DNA from: Brevundimonas sp. EYE_349
GTDB lineage: Bacteria; Pseudomonadota; Alphaproteobacteria; Caulobacterales; Caulobacteraceae
NCBI RefSeq assembly: GCF_023147505.1
Contig: NZ_JAHXPB010000002.1
Span: 62,001-126,000, forward strand
Reading direction: 5' to 3'
Length of the DNA: 64,000 nt
Part shown: piece after piece, positions 37,434-45,464 of the stretch
Numbering within the stretch: the stretch's first letter is position 1
Layout of the letters: each line of letters begins with the position of its first letter
The notes under the pieces: generated by a model
The model's input: only the letters and a program-made list of their open reading frames with translations
Told to the model about the DNA's origin: nothing
The model's database searches: none
Translations under genes and position numbers: made by a program

Positions 37434-37835
37434 TCAAGCGGTGGTCGTCTCCGCTTGGTCGATGACTTCCTCGATCACGATTTCCGCCGTGACGCAGACC
37501 AGATTGCGACCGGGCGTGAACCGCCCGGCCCAAACGTCGCCCGTGGTTTCGCCCACGACACCTGATATGCCGGCGGAAGTCGCGCCCTCGGCAAGGACGA
37601 TCTCGCCCGACAGGGTCAGTATCTCGACCGCCGGACCGCGCAGCACCTTGGGTTCGCCCGAGGCGGTTTCGATGACCGCGTCGTTCAGACTGCCCAGTCC
37701 GCTGCGGACCAGGGCGCGTTCGAAACCCAGTTCGGCGGCGGCCTGCTGCAGCCCCTCGACCAGATCCTGGTTCGGCCCCAGCCGAACCGTCGCCAGTCGG
37801 CCGGTGCGAATGTCAGTGATGTCCGACGGGTTCAT
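37434..37835 (-). CDS. PPC/DUF296-domain protein (short)
   Basis: A 133-aa single-domain protein of the PPC (plant and prokaryote conserved, DUF296) family. Recognisable core: GFERALVRSGLGSLNDAVIE, then GPAVEILTLSGEI, and a C-terminal strand CVTAEIVIEEVID. The usual GGH metal/trimer motif is not evident; the equivalent region reads TGDVWAGRFTPGRNL. Bacterial stand-alone PPC proteins are trimers of unknown function, sometimes proposed as metal-binding or enzyme-like. It overlaps the next (longer) PPC gene by 23 nt and is followed by a TRAP transporter, so both PPC proteins may handle the imported acid. Confidence 0.8.
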   Translation of the reverse strand: MNPSDITDIRTGRLATVRLGPNQDLVEGLQQAAAELGFERALVRSGLGSLNDAVIETASGEPKVLRGPAVEILTLSGEIVLAEGATSAGISGVVGETTGDVWAGRFTPGRNLVCVTAEIVIEEVIDQAETTTA

Positions 37836-38367
37836 GCGTGTACTCGGATACTGGGAAGAAGGTCGAGAACCGGGTTTCAGGATCGGCCGCCTGGCGGAAT
37901 CCCGAGCCGGTCATCAGATGGACGCGCACGCCGCCGGGCCCCGCCACGCAGCGATCCACGTTCAGGTGGCCGCCGTGACCGCGTCCGTGGTCGTCGGCCA
38001 GGGCGCCGTGAAGGTGCAACAGGGGAGCGCCGGACACTGAGGGCCCGAACGATCCCGATGCGGCGACCACGGCGGCCCCGCCCTCGATCTGGAGCGCCGC
38101 GCCGTATTCGACGGCGCGCTCGCTGTCGGCGCGCGGCATGGCGACGTGGTAATAGGCCTCAGCCAGACGGCCGCCGATGAGGCGAAAGCCGCCGCAGGAT
38201 TCGCCCAAGGCGGCGAACAGGCGTTCGATTCCGGCCTGGATTGTCTCGCCCTCGCGGATCGAGCCCAGCGATTGGCGGGACTGATCGCCGGCGGCCGTCA
38301 GGACACGGCTGAAGCGCGAAGCGCCGGGATGGACAACGCGGCGGGTTTCGACAAGCGGAGCGCTCAT
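37813..38367 (-). CDS. PPC/DUF296-domain protein (long)
   Basis: A 184-aa protein whose C-terminal half carries the PPC/DUF296 hallmark PLLHLHGALADDHGRGHGGH followed by HLNVDRC; the His residues match the conserved metal-site pattern of the family. The N-terminal half (CGGFRLIGGRLAEAYYHVAMP) is the domain's first sheet with an insertion. It is the first gene of a minus operon: PPC-long, PPC-short, DctP, DctQM. Its start (ATG 38367) is 60 nt downstream of operator 38427-38443. Two adjacent unlike PPC proteins suggest a hetero-oligomer. Function unknown. Confidence 0.8.
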   Translation of the reverse strand: MSAPLVETRRVVHPGASRFSRVLTAAGDQSRQSLGSIREGETIQAGIERLFAALGESCGGFRLIGGRLAEAYYHVAMPRADSERAVEYGAALQIEGGAAVVAASGSFGPSVSGAPLLHLHGALADDHGRGHGGHLNVDRCVAGPGGVRVHLMTGSGFRQAADPETRFSTFFPVSEYTHEPVGHH

Positions 38368-38426
38368 CGCGCGCCGTCGTTCAAAATAAGCCTAAGTCGA
38401 TCAGCCAAACTAAATACTCCCTGACG

Positions 38427-38443
38427 GGTCCATATATTGGACC
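38427..38443. promoter_or_regulatory. 17-bp operator, copy 1 (PPC-TRAP operon)
   Basis: GGTCCATATATTGGACC, a palindrome of the form RGTCC-N7-GGACC, 60 nt upstream of the long PPC gene. The same element occurs at 38524-38540, 44496-44512 and 44590-44606. Confidence 0.8.
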
Positions 38444-38523
38444 ACTTGTTTCTATATTGCCATTATTAGCAGCCATATTTAGACACGCAACCCGACTACA
38501 TTAGGAAATATCATCACACCAAT

Positions 38524-38540
38524 AGTCCGTATTGTGGACC
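38524..38540. promoter_or_regulatory. 17-bp operator, copy 2 (SDR)
   Basis: AGTCCGTATTGTGGACC, 25 nt upstream of the SDR start at 38565. Position close to the start codon suits a repressor site. Confidence 0.75.
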
Positions 38541-38564
38541 TATTGTCAGTTGAGGTTGAGAAAC

Positions 38565-39323
38565 ATGGCTGGACGTCTCGATAATCGCGTCGTGCTTGTG
38601 ACCGGGGGCCTATCCGGAATCGGCGCGGCGGTATGTCAGAAGCTGGCGGCGGAAGGCGCCATTGTGATCGCGGGCGATCTGTCGGCGCAGGCCATCGACC
38701 TGAGCGACGCCGCCGTGACGCCGCTGAGACTGGACGTCTCGGACTCCAGCTCGGTCCAGGCCGCCATCGACGCCATCGTCGCCAAGCACGGGCGACTGGA
38801 CGGGCTGGTCAACAGCGCCGGGATCGCCCGCGAACAACCCTTCCTAGAAACCCCCGTCGAGGCGTTCGATGCGATCATCGCCGTCAACCTGCGCGGCAGC
38901 TTCCTTATCGGTCAGGCGGCGGCCAGGGCGATGCAGGCGAGCGGCGGCGGCTCGATCGTCAACATCGCCAGCGTGTCGGGCCTTCTCGGCAATGCGGGCC
39001 GCAGCGCCTACGGCGCCTCCAAGGGCGGCGTCGTCACCCTGTCCAAGGTGATGGCGGTGGACCTTGCCCAGTTCGGCATACGGGTGAATGTGATCGCGCC
39101 CGGCCCGGTGGAGACGCCGCTGGTGGCCCAGGTCCACTCGCCCGAGACGCGCGCCGAATGGGGCCGCCGTGTGCCGATGAAACGCTATGGCTCGCCCGAA
39201 GAGATGGCGGGCGCCGCCGTCTTCCTGCTGTCGGACGAGGCCACCTATGTCACCGGCCATGTGCTGACGGTCGACGGCGGCTTCGTGGCGCAAGGCTTGG
39301 CGGCGCCGATCGCCGCCGAATAA
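38565..39323 (+). CDS. SDR-family oxidoreductase
   Basis: A 252-aa classical SDR: TGGLSGIGAAVCQKLAAEGA nucleotide site with Asp after beta-2 (AGDLS), NSAG, catalytic Ser in NIASVSGLLGN, YGASK, and C-terminal YVTGHVLTVDGGF. Starts at ATG 38565 (MAGRLDNRVV), preceded by a weak GAGG. It is a monocistronic gene transcribed away from the PPC-TRAP operon, sharing its operator region, and converges with the D-lactate dehydrogenase gene (4 nt between stops). It likely oxidises or reduces a hydroxyl or keto group on the TRAP substrate or a derivative. Confidence 0.92.
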   Translation: MAGRLDNRVVLVTGGLSGIGAAVCQKLAAEGAIVIAGDLSAQAIDLSDAAVTPLRLDVSDSSSVQAAIDAIVAKHGRLDGLVNSAGIAREQPFLETPVEAFDAIIAVNLRGSFLIGQAAARAMQASGGGSIVNIASVSGLLGNAGRSAYGASKGGVVTLSKVMAVDLAQFGIRVNVIAPGPVETPLVAQVHSPETRAEWGRRVPMKRYGSPEEMAGAAVFLLSDEATYVTGHVLTVDGGFVAQGLAAPIAAE

Positions 39324-39327
39324 GGCC

Positions 39328-41061
39328 TCAGACCCACTCGGCGCGCCGCGAGGTCATGCCGATGCCCGGGTTCAGACAGTTGCACGGGTCCAGCCGCTTG
39401 AAGTGGGCGGCCTGGGCCGGACTGGCCTTGTAGAGATGACCGACGTTGTGTTCGGCCGGATAGGCGGCGCGACGCTGGTCCAGCAGGCCCCACATCCGAT
39501 GCTCCAGGGCGATGGGGTCGTTCCCTTTGGCGACGATGTAGTCCTGATGGAAGACGTGACAGAAGAAGTGGCCGTAATACAGGCTCTTCAGGATCGGCCG
39601 CTGCACGTCTTCGGGCAAGACCTCCATCCAGTCCCGGTCATTGCGACGCAGGGCGATGTCCAGGGCGACGATATCCGACACTTGGCGATGATGGACGGCA
39701 CGGTAACGCACCGCAGCCCCCGCCGCCGCGAACCGGTGCAGGAAGGCGCGGGCGCCCTCGTCCGGCGTGCATTCGAAGAAGGCCGCGTCGTCGCCCGTCA
39801 GGGTGCGCGCCAAATAGGCCCTCGCCTCCTCCACGCCCTCGCCTGACATCTTCAGCATGAGATGGTGTTCGAACCGGTCGCGATACTGGTTCATCCGCGC
39901 CGGCAGGTGTTCGGGGAACAGGCTGCTGGCGAACTGCAGCAGGCGGTCGCCGAGGTATTTCGGCAGGAAGCCCAAATCCTCGACAAAGGCGTCGAACCGC
40001 GACTTCATGCCGAACAACTGTCCGATCCGTCCCGTGCCCAGCGTTCGGATCGCCAGGAAGGTGTCCTTGCCGTATTTCCGCGCGATGTCGTAGCAGTCGC
40101 GGTGCATGTATTCGCCGGCGACCGGCAGATGCGTGAAACCGCTCAGGATGTCGCGCCGGATGCGGGTCAGGACCGCCGGATCGTTGGCCCCGATGTAGAA
40201 GACGCCTGTCTCGCCCGCCGCCGGAAAGGTGTCCAGCCGCACCGCGAAGACCACCGCCTTGCCCGCGCTGCCCGACGCCTCGAACAGCCGGTCGGGATCG
40301 GCGTTGAAACGGGCCGGGCTGTCGGCGTCCACGTCACGGACCCGGCGGGCGTAGTCGCCGTCCGACGCCTGTCGGCGGTCATCCGCCAGGATTTCCCCCG
40401 GCTGGAAGTCGCCCGCCTCGACGCGGGCCAGCACGGCCTCGGGATCGTGGCCCAAGGCCACGCCCAGATGATTGACCAACTCCACCCGGCCGTCCGCGTC
40501 GACGCGGGCGTACAGCGCCATCTGGGTATAGGCCGGGCCGCGCTGGATCAGCGAACCGCCCGAGTTGTTGCACACCCCGCCCACGACCGAGGCGCCGATG
40601 CAGGACGAACCGATCACCGAATGCGGCTCCCGCCCAAGGGGCTTCAGCATCCGCTCCAACCGATCCAGCGACGCGCCGGGCAGGCAGATGACCTGACGCC
40701 CATCCTCGATCAGATGCACGGCCGTCATGCGCAGGGTGGAGATCACCACCACCGGCCGGTCGTAGTCGTGTCCGTCAGGGGTCGATCCGCCGGTCAGTCC
40801 GGTGTTGGCCGCCTGCATGATGACGATGCGGCCTGCCTCGACGCAGGCCTTGAAGGCCCGCCACTGCTCGACCAAAGAGCCGGGCCGCACCACCGCCTCC
40901 ACCTTGCCCTCGCCGAACCGGTAGCCCCGGCTGTAGCGGCGCGTGGCCTTGGGTTCGGTCAGGACATGGGCGGCGCCGACGACGGCCCTTAGTCGGTCGC
41001 GAAACTGGTCGGACGAAACGGGCGTGCGCGCAGGGACGGCAGTCGAACGGGGGGCGGTCAT
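39328..41061 (-). CDS. dld: FAD-dependent D-lactate dehydrogenase (quinone), Dld type
   Basis: A 577-aa peripheral membrane flavoenzyme matching E. coli Dld in length and features. FAD-binding PCMH domain (IMQAANTGLTGGSTPDG, NNSGGSLIQRGPAYTQMALYA), cap region AGEYMHRDCYDIARKYGKDTF, and the C-terminal KSLYYGHFFCHVFHQDYIVAKG ... HNVGHLYKA, then CNCLNPGIG. It oxidises D-lactate (or another D-2-hydroxy acid) to the 2-keto acid and reduces ubiquinone. It overlaps the AEC permease gene by 4 nt and is the last gene of the GntR-PhyH-SDR-AEC-Dld operon, which suggests that a D-2-hydroxy acid is released by this pathway. Confidence 0.94.
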   Translation of the reverse strand: MTAPRSTAVPARTPVSSDQFRDRLRAVVGAAHVLTEPKATRRYSRGYRFGEGKVEAVVRPGSLVEQWRAFKACVEAGRIVIMQAANTGLTGGSTPDGHDYDRPVVVISTLRMTAVHLIEDGRQVICLPGASLDRLERMLKPLGREPHSVIGSSCIGASVVGGVCNNSGGSLIQRGPAYTQMALYARVDADGRVELVNHLGVALGHDPEAVLARVEAGDFQPGEILADDRRQASDGDYARRVRDVDADSPARFNADPDRLFEASGSAGKAVVFAVRLDTFPAAGETGVFYIGANDPAVLTRIRRDILSGFTHLPVAGEYMHRDCYDIARKYGKDTFLAIRTLGTGRIGQLFGMKSRFDAFVEDLGFLPKYLGDRLLQFASSLFPEHLPARMNQYRDRFEHHLMLKMSGEGVEEARAYLARTLTGDDAAFFECTPDEGARAFLHRFAAAGAAVRYRAVHHRQVSDIVALDIALRRNDRDWMEVLPEDVQRPILKSLYYGHFFCHVFHQDYIVAKGNDPIALEHRMWGLLDQRRAAYPAEHNVGHLYKASPAQAAHFKRLDPCNCLNPGIGMTSRRAEWV

Positions 41062-41984
41062 CGGATCATGGTCAGGTAAACGGAGATGGAGATGATCGAC
41101 AGGACGGTCGTCATCAGAATGGTCTGGGAAGCGACAGCGCCGCGCCGGTCATAGACCTGGGCCAGCATGAAGGGGCCGGCGCCGGTCGGCATCATGGCCA
41201 TCAGCACGGCCATCTGCACCACCTGCAGCGGCGCGTGCAGGATCGGCCCGGCGATCAACCAGGCGATCACCGGCTGGACGATCAGCTTGGCCGCCGTCAG
41301 GGACGCCCAGCTCCAATCGCCGAATCCCGCCTTGGCGTTCTCGGCCAGGAACAGACCCAGAGCGACCAGGGCGCAGGGAATGGCGGCGCCGGCCAGCAGC
41401 CCCAGCAGGGTGGTCACGCCCTCGGGCGGCTTGAGCCCCAGGGTGGAGAAAACCGCTCCGACCGCCGGGGCGATCATCATCGGATTTCGCACCACCGCCC
41501 CGCCGGCCTTCAGCAGCGCCTTGCCCAGCCCATGACCGTGCGCGCGCGCCATCTCCAGGCCGATCAGGCCCAGAGCGTAGAGGACGCAGGCCGTCAGGAT
41601 CACCGACACGCCCGAGAACGGCAGAGACCAGTCCCCGAACACCAGCAGCCCCAGCGGAATGCCCAAAAAGCCGTTGTTGGCGTAGGCGGCGCTCTGGGCG
41701 TCGACCACCGCATCGCCCGCGCCCATCCTGCGCCAGGTCAGGGCCAGAACCAGAACGAAGGTCCCGACCAGGGCCCCGGCCATGGCCAGGGTGAAGTCCA
41801 GCCGATAGCTGGACCAGTGGGCGTTGGCGGTGATGCCGAACAGCAGCGCCGGCTGGGCCAGCCAGACCACGAACCGATTGATCTCCGTGACCGCCGCCGG
41901 CCCCAGCACATTCACCCGCCGACACAGATAGCCCAGCGCGATCAGCGCAAAGACCGGCAGGACGACGTTCAGCAGGGCGGTCAT
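41058..41984 (-). CDS. AEC-family transporter
   Basis: A 308-aa inner-membrane protein with about ten helices of the auxin efflux carrier family (bacterial MdcF/MleP type, malonate/malate/lactate transport). Typical stretches: NVVLPVFALIALGYLCRRVN at the N-terminus, YANNGFLGIPLGLLVFGD and GAGPFMLAQVYDRRGAVAS. It overlaps dld by 4 nt, a pairing that fits transport of lactate or a related hydroxy acid. Direction of transport is not evident. Confidence 0.9.
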   Translation of the reverse strand: MTALLNVVLPVFALIALGYLCRRVNVLGPAAVTEINRFVVWLAQPALLFGITANAHWSSYRLDFTLAMAGALVGTFVLVLALTWRRMGAGDAVVDAQSAAYANNGFLGIPLGLLVFGDWSLPFSGVSVILTACVLYALGLIGLEMARAHGHGLGKALLKAGGAVVRNPMMIAPAVGAVFSTLGLKPPEGVTTLLGLLAGAAIPCALVALGLFLAENAKAGFGDWSWASLTAAKLIVQPVIAWLIAGPILHAPLQVVQMAVLMAMMPTGAGPFMLAQVYDRRGAVASQTILMTTVLSIISISVYLTMIR

Positions 41985-42011
41985 GACGTCGGGGCGATCA
42001 TGGTCGTTCGA

Positions 42012-42809
42012 TCAGGCGCATCGCGCGGTCAGGCCGCCATCGACCACGATCTGGGTGGCGTTGACATATTTCGCCTCGTCCGACGCCAGGAACAGGGCGG
42101 CGTAGGCCACGTCCCAGGCGTCGCCCATCTTGCCGGTCGGCGACTGGGCGTCGCGCCGGGCCACCATGTCGTCGAAATCGCCGTCATAGCCCTTGGTCAG
42201 CGCCCCTTTGATCAGGGGCGTGTTCATCAGGCCCGGCAGCACGCAGTTGGCGCGGATGCCGACACTTGCGTGCTGAAGCGCGATATTCTGGGTCAGACCC
42301 ATGACCGCCGCCTTTGTCGCCGTATAGGCCGCATAGGGAAAGCCGATCCAGCGCGTGCCGGCGACCGAGCCGACGTTGACGATGGCGCCCTTCTGCTGCT
42401 CCACCATATGCGGCAGCACATATTTGCAGGTCAGGAAGACGCTGGTCTGGTTGATGGCGATCAACCTGTGCCAGCTCTCTTCCGAAGCATCGATGGCGCC
42501 GCCAGTCTCCGAGATGCCGACATTGTTGTGCAGCACGTCGATGCGGCCGAAGGCGTCGATGCAGGCCTTGACCATGGCCTGGACCTGATCCGATTTGGAC
42601 ACGTCGCAGGCGAAGGTCTGGCACACGCCGCCCTCCTCCTCGATCAGAGCCTTGGTCTCGTCGGCCGCCTCGATCCGCAGGTCGATGGCGAAGACCTTGG
42701 CGCCCTCGCGCGCATACAGCACCGCCGCCGCCTTGCCGTTGCCCCATCCCGGCCCGGACGAGCCTGCGCCCGTCACCAGGACCACCTTGTCCTTCATTCG
42801 CTCGCCCAT
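42012..42809 (-). CDS. SDR-family oxidoreductase
   Basis: A 265-aa SDR with an extended glycine-rich turn (GAGSSGPGWGNGKAAAVLYA) seen in a subgroup of bacterial SDRs. Asp after beta-2 (AIDLR) indicates NAD. NNVGI, the active-site Ser in NVGSVAGTRWIG, then YTATK, and C-terminal NATQIVVDGGLTARCA. Start ATG 42809; the internal ATG at 42797 is possible. It is in the same operon as PhyH, AEC and dld (27 nt before AEC). It probably oxidises an alcohol produced by the dioxygenase. Substrate unknown. Confidence 0.92.
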   Translation of the reverse strand: MGERMKDKVVLVTGAGSSGPGWGNGKAAAVLYAREGAKVFAIDLRIEAADETKALIEEEGGVCQTFACDVSKSDQVQAMVKACIDAFGRIDVLHNNVGISETGGAIDASEESWHRLIAINQTSVFLTCKYVLPHMVEQQKGAIVNVGSVAGTRWIGFPYAAYTATKAAVMGLTQNIALQHASVGIRANCVLPGLMNTPLIKGALTKGYDGDFDDMVARRDAQSPTGKMGDAWDVAYAALFLASDEAKYVNATQIVVDGGLTARCA

Positions 42810-42898
42810 CGGCGTCTCCTCACGTCTTTACGTCCGGCGGAAAGAAACGCGGGGCGGCCTCGTGACCGCGCCCGCGTCCGTACTCGCCATATTCAGGT

Positions 42899-43696
42899 TC
42901 AGGCGGCGGCCTTCTGACTGCGCGCATATTCGACCAGAGCGTCGTCAGACACCGGCTCGATCGGCGTGAAATCCGTGTGGGCGATATATTCCGCACGGGT
43001 CGGCTTGGTGATGGCGTTCGAAAGGGCCGACAGGGTCAGATAGACGATCTTGCGCGGATACGGGGTGATGTTCCCGGCCGATCCATGCACCAGATTGCCG
43101 TGGAACATCAGCAGACCGCCGGCCTTGCCGGTCGGGGCGACGATGCCGCCCTGCTCCACCAGATTGGCGACCGTATCGTTGTCTAAGGTCCACAACGGAT
43201 AGGCGGTGGTCTCGGTGTCATGACCGGCCTCGATGGCTCCGCCCTCATGACTGCGCGGCACCAGCATCAGCGGGCCGTTGATCGGCAGGACGTCGTCCAG
43301 GAAGACGGCGATGTTCATGGCGCGCGGCTCGGGCATGCCGTCGTCGTTGTGCCAGGTCACGAAGTCCTGGTGCCACTGCCAGACGTCGCCGGTGAAGGCC
43401 GCCTTCGCGTTGATCTTGAACTGGTGCATGTACACCGGCTCGTCGAAGGCCTGGGCCACCGGCTCGACCAGACGCGGGTGTTTGCCCAGCAGTTCGCAGG
43501 CCTTGTTGTAGGTGTGGCAGGCGAAGGCCGTGCGCGGCACGCCCGACTTCTCTCGCCAGATCTCGGGCCGTTCCGGCGCGAAGACATCGACGGCGGCTTC
43601 GCGCAGCACCTCGACCTCTTCGGGCGTAAAGGCCTCGGGGATGAAGATATAGCCTTCCGTGCGGAAGTGCTCGAGCTGTTCCTGGGTCAGTTTCAC
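42899..43696 (-). CDS. phytanoyl-CoA dioxygenase (PhyH) family protein
   Basis: A 265-aa Fe(II)/2-oxoglutarate-dependent oxygenase. The iron facial triad is visible as WHQDF (His and Asp) and the distal His in FHGNLVHGSAGNITPYPRK, whose Arg would bind 2-oxoglutarate. MLVPRSHEGG and the N-terminal EQLEHFRTEGYIFIPEAF are standard for PhyH/EctD relatives. I take GTG 43696 as the start because AGGAGA lies 7 nt upstream; the longer frame reaches into the GntR gene. It likely hydroxylates an acid or amine next to its functional group (inference). Together with SDR and Dld downstream it suggests 2-hydroxylation chemistry. Confidence 0.9.
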   Translation of the reverse strand: MKLTQEQLEHFRTEGYIFIPEAFTPEEVEVLREAAVDVFAPERPEIWREKSGVPRTAFACHTYNKACELLGKHPRLVEPVAQAFDEPVYMHQFKINAKAAFTGDVWQWHQDFVTWHNDDGMPEPRAMNIAVFLDDVLPINGPLMLVPRSHEGGAIEAGHDTETTAYPLWTLDNDTVANLVEQGGIVAPTGKAGGLLMFHGNLVHGSAGNITPYPRKIVYLTLSALSNAITKPTRAEYIAHTDFTPIEPVSDDALVEYARSQKAAA

Positions 43697-43737
43697 GGAC
43701 GTTTCTCCTGTTGTTCTGAGGGAATGAGCGCCGGTCT

Positions 43738-44430
43738 TCACGCCGGATTGGATGCCCGGAGTCTCTGCTCGGTTTCGGAGCCGGCGTTGGCGGCATGGCT
43801 CCAGGCGGCCGAGGCCGCGCCTTCCGCATCCCCCGCCCGGACCAGGCGCACGATCTCGGCGTGCTCGCGCCAGGCGCGGATGCGTATTTCGTCGACCGCC
43901 ATCACGGCATTCATGGCGCGCTGTATGTGCGGCCACAGCGGCGCCAACGTCTCCTCGATCGTCGGATTGCCGCACAGGCCGTAGATGACTTGGTGGAAGG
44001 CGACGTCGAGCGCAGCCCGCTCGGCCAGAGGCGTCTTCGGACGAATGGCGTCACCCGCATTAAGGGCCGCATCCAGGCGCTGCACCTCAGACTCCGATAC
44101 TCGGCCGTCCGCAAATCTCTGAGCAAGCAATCGCGACGCGAGAGAATCGAGCGCCGCTCGGATCTGATAGACATCTCGCAGCTGATCGGGATCCAGAGGC
44201 GCGATCTCGACGCCGCGACGCCCGGATTCGATGACCAGTCCCTGATGCTTCAGCAGATGCAGGGCATGGCTGATCGGGGCGCGCGAGACGCCCAGATTTT
44301 CCGCCAGTTCGCCCTGACGCACGCGCTGGCCGGGCGCCAGGGAGCCGTCCGTGATCGCCGCCCGAAGGCGTTGATACACCTGCTCCACAAGCATGGGGGC
44401 GGTGCTGATCGAGTCCATTGCATGGGTCAT
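43738..44430 (-). CDS. GntR-family regulator with FCD ligand domain
   Basis: A 230-aa FadR-subfamily regulator. Winged helix at the N-terminus (LVEQVYQRLRAAITDGSLAP, GVSRAPISHALHLLKHQGLV) and an all-helical FCD domain whose metal ligands appear in LDVAFHQVIYGLCGNP and REHAEIVRLVRAGD. I start it at ATG 44430 (MTHAMDSIS); the frame opens at ATG 44505, inside operator 44496-44512. It is the first gene of the operon leading to PhyH, SDR, AEC and dld (41 nt to PhyH), and is divergent from an IclR gene. It probably senses a carboxylic acid and autoregulates. Confidence 0.9.
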   Translation of the reverse strand: MTHAMDSISTAPMLVEQVYQRLRAAITDGSLAPGQRVRQGELAENLGVSRAPISHALHLLKHQGLVIESGRRGVEIAPLDPDQLRDVYQIRAALDSLASRLLAQRFADGRVSESEVQRLDAALNAGDAIRPKTPLAERAALDVAFHQVIYGLCGNPTIEETLAPLWPHIQRAMNAVMAVDEIRIRAWREHAEIVRLVRAGDAEGAASAAWSHAANAGSETEQRLRASNPA

Positions 44431-44495
44431 GATGGAATACGGAATACCGTAACCGATCCGCATCCACAACTGTCGGCGCGCAAATTTATTCTTTC

Positions 44496-44512
44496 GGTCC
44501 ACCATTTGGACC
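44496..44512. promoter_or_regulatory. 17-bp operator, copy 3 (GntR operon)
   Basis: GGTCCACCATTTGGACC, 66 nt upstream of the preferred GntR start and overlapping the alternative start at 44505. Confidence 0.75.
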
Positions 44513-44589
44513 TATCACATTTCTTTAAATGCCCATTTGACAGGGAAAATAAGTCGGTTCAGTTTCCGATCCAGAAATGCCTATATAAG

Positions 44590-44606
44590 AGTCCAATATA
44601 TGGACC
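44590..44606. promoter_or_regulatory. 17-bp operator, copy 4 (IclR operon)
   Basis: AGTCCAATATATGGACC, 15 nt upstream of the IclR start codon, directly before the GGGAG ribosome site (44610-44614). Binding here would block transcription or initiation of the IclR-thiolase-ligase operon. Confidence 0.8.
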
Positions 44607-44621
44607 ATTTGGGAGTTTGAG

Positions 44622-45464
44622 ATGACGGACCTGGAAACAAAGGCTGACGGCGCGCAGGCGCTGGACCGGGCGCTGGGAATTTTACGTCTTGTGGGTTCCC
44701 GCTCGAAAGAGGGCCTGCGCCTGGCCGACATCGTCAGCCAGTCCGGCCTGGCCAAACCTACCGCTCACAGGATGCTCAAGGCGTTGGAGCGTAACGGCTT
44801 CATCGAACAGAGCGCCGAGGACCGTCTCTATCATCTGGGGCCGGAGGCTTTCGTCCTGGGCGTTCTCGCCACCGAACGGTTCGGCATCCATCGTCTGGCG
44901 TCCGGCGCCCTGCAGCGCCTGTCGGCCGCCAGCCAAGATACAGTCTTCCTTTCCGTGCCGCGCGACGGCCATGCCGTGTGCCTGGAGCGGCTGGACGGGG
45001 CCTTTCCTATCCGCACCCATGTCCTCCAGGCGGGCGACCGGCATCCGCTGGGCGTAGGCGCCGGCAGCCTGGCCATGCTGGCGGCCATGAGTGACGACGA
45101 GGTCGAGCGAATTCTCGAGTCCATCGCCCCCGAACTGGCCTTCTCCTATCCGACCTATTCCCCCGCCTTCCTGCGCGAAGCGGTGGCGGAGACCCGCGCC
45201 TCTGGATTCGCCTTCAACCCCGGCCGTCTGCTGACCGGCAGTTGGGCCATCGGCGTGGCCGTGATCGGGCCCGACGGCGACTGCGTGGGCGCCCTGTCGA
45301 TCTCGGCCATCGAGAGCCGACTGGGCGAAGCCCGCCGCGCCGAACTGGCTCCGATTGTCCAGCAAGAAGCACAGAAACTGTCGCTGCGCCTCGCCCGCCC
45401 GGAAATCACCTCCCCCGCGCCCGAACCGGCGCGCTCCCCTGTACGCTTGAGGAAAACCCCATGA
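44622..45464 (+). CDS. IclR-family transcriptional regulator
   Basis: A 280-aa regulator. N-terminal winged helix (LRLADIVSQSGLAKPTAHRMLKALERN is the region, residues about 27-53) and a C-terminal GAF-like effector domain (HPLGVGAGSLAMLAAMSDDE, GSWAIGVAVIGPDGDCVGALSIS). Start ATG 44622 follows GGGAG by 7 nt. It is divergent from the GntR gene and overlaps the downstream thiolase-like gene by 4 nt, so it is co-expressed with the enzymes. It is the main candidate to bind the four 17-bp operators, since one lies next to its own start and IclR proteins bind such short palindromes; GntR is the alternative. Confidence 0.92.
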   Translation: MTDLETKADGAQALDRALGILRLVGSRSKEGLRLADIVSQSGLAKPTAHRMLKALERNGFIEQSAEDRLYHLGPEAFVLGVLATERFGIHRLASGALQRLSAASQDTVFLSVPRDGHAVCLERLDGAFPIRTHVLQAGDRHPLGVGAGSLAMLAAMSDDEVERILESIAPELAFSYPTYSPAFLREAVAETRASGFAFNPGRLLTGSWAIGVAVIGPDGDCVGALSISAIESRLGEARRAELAPIVQQEAQKLSLRLARPEITSPAPEPARSPVRLRKTP

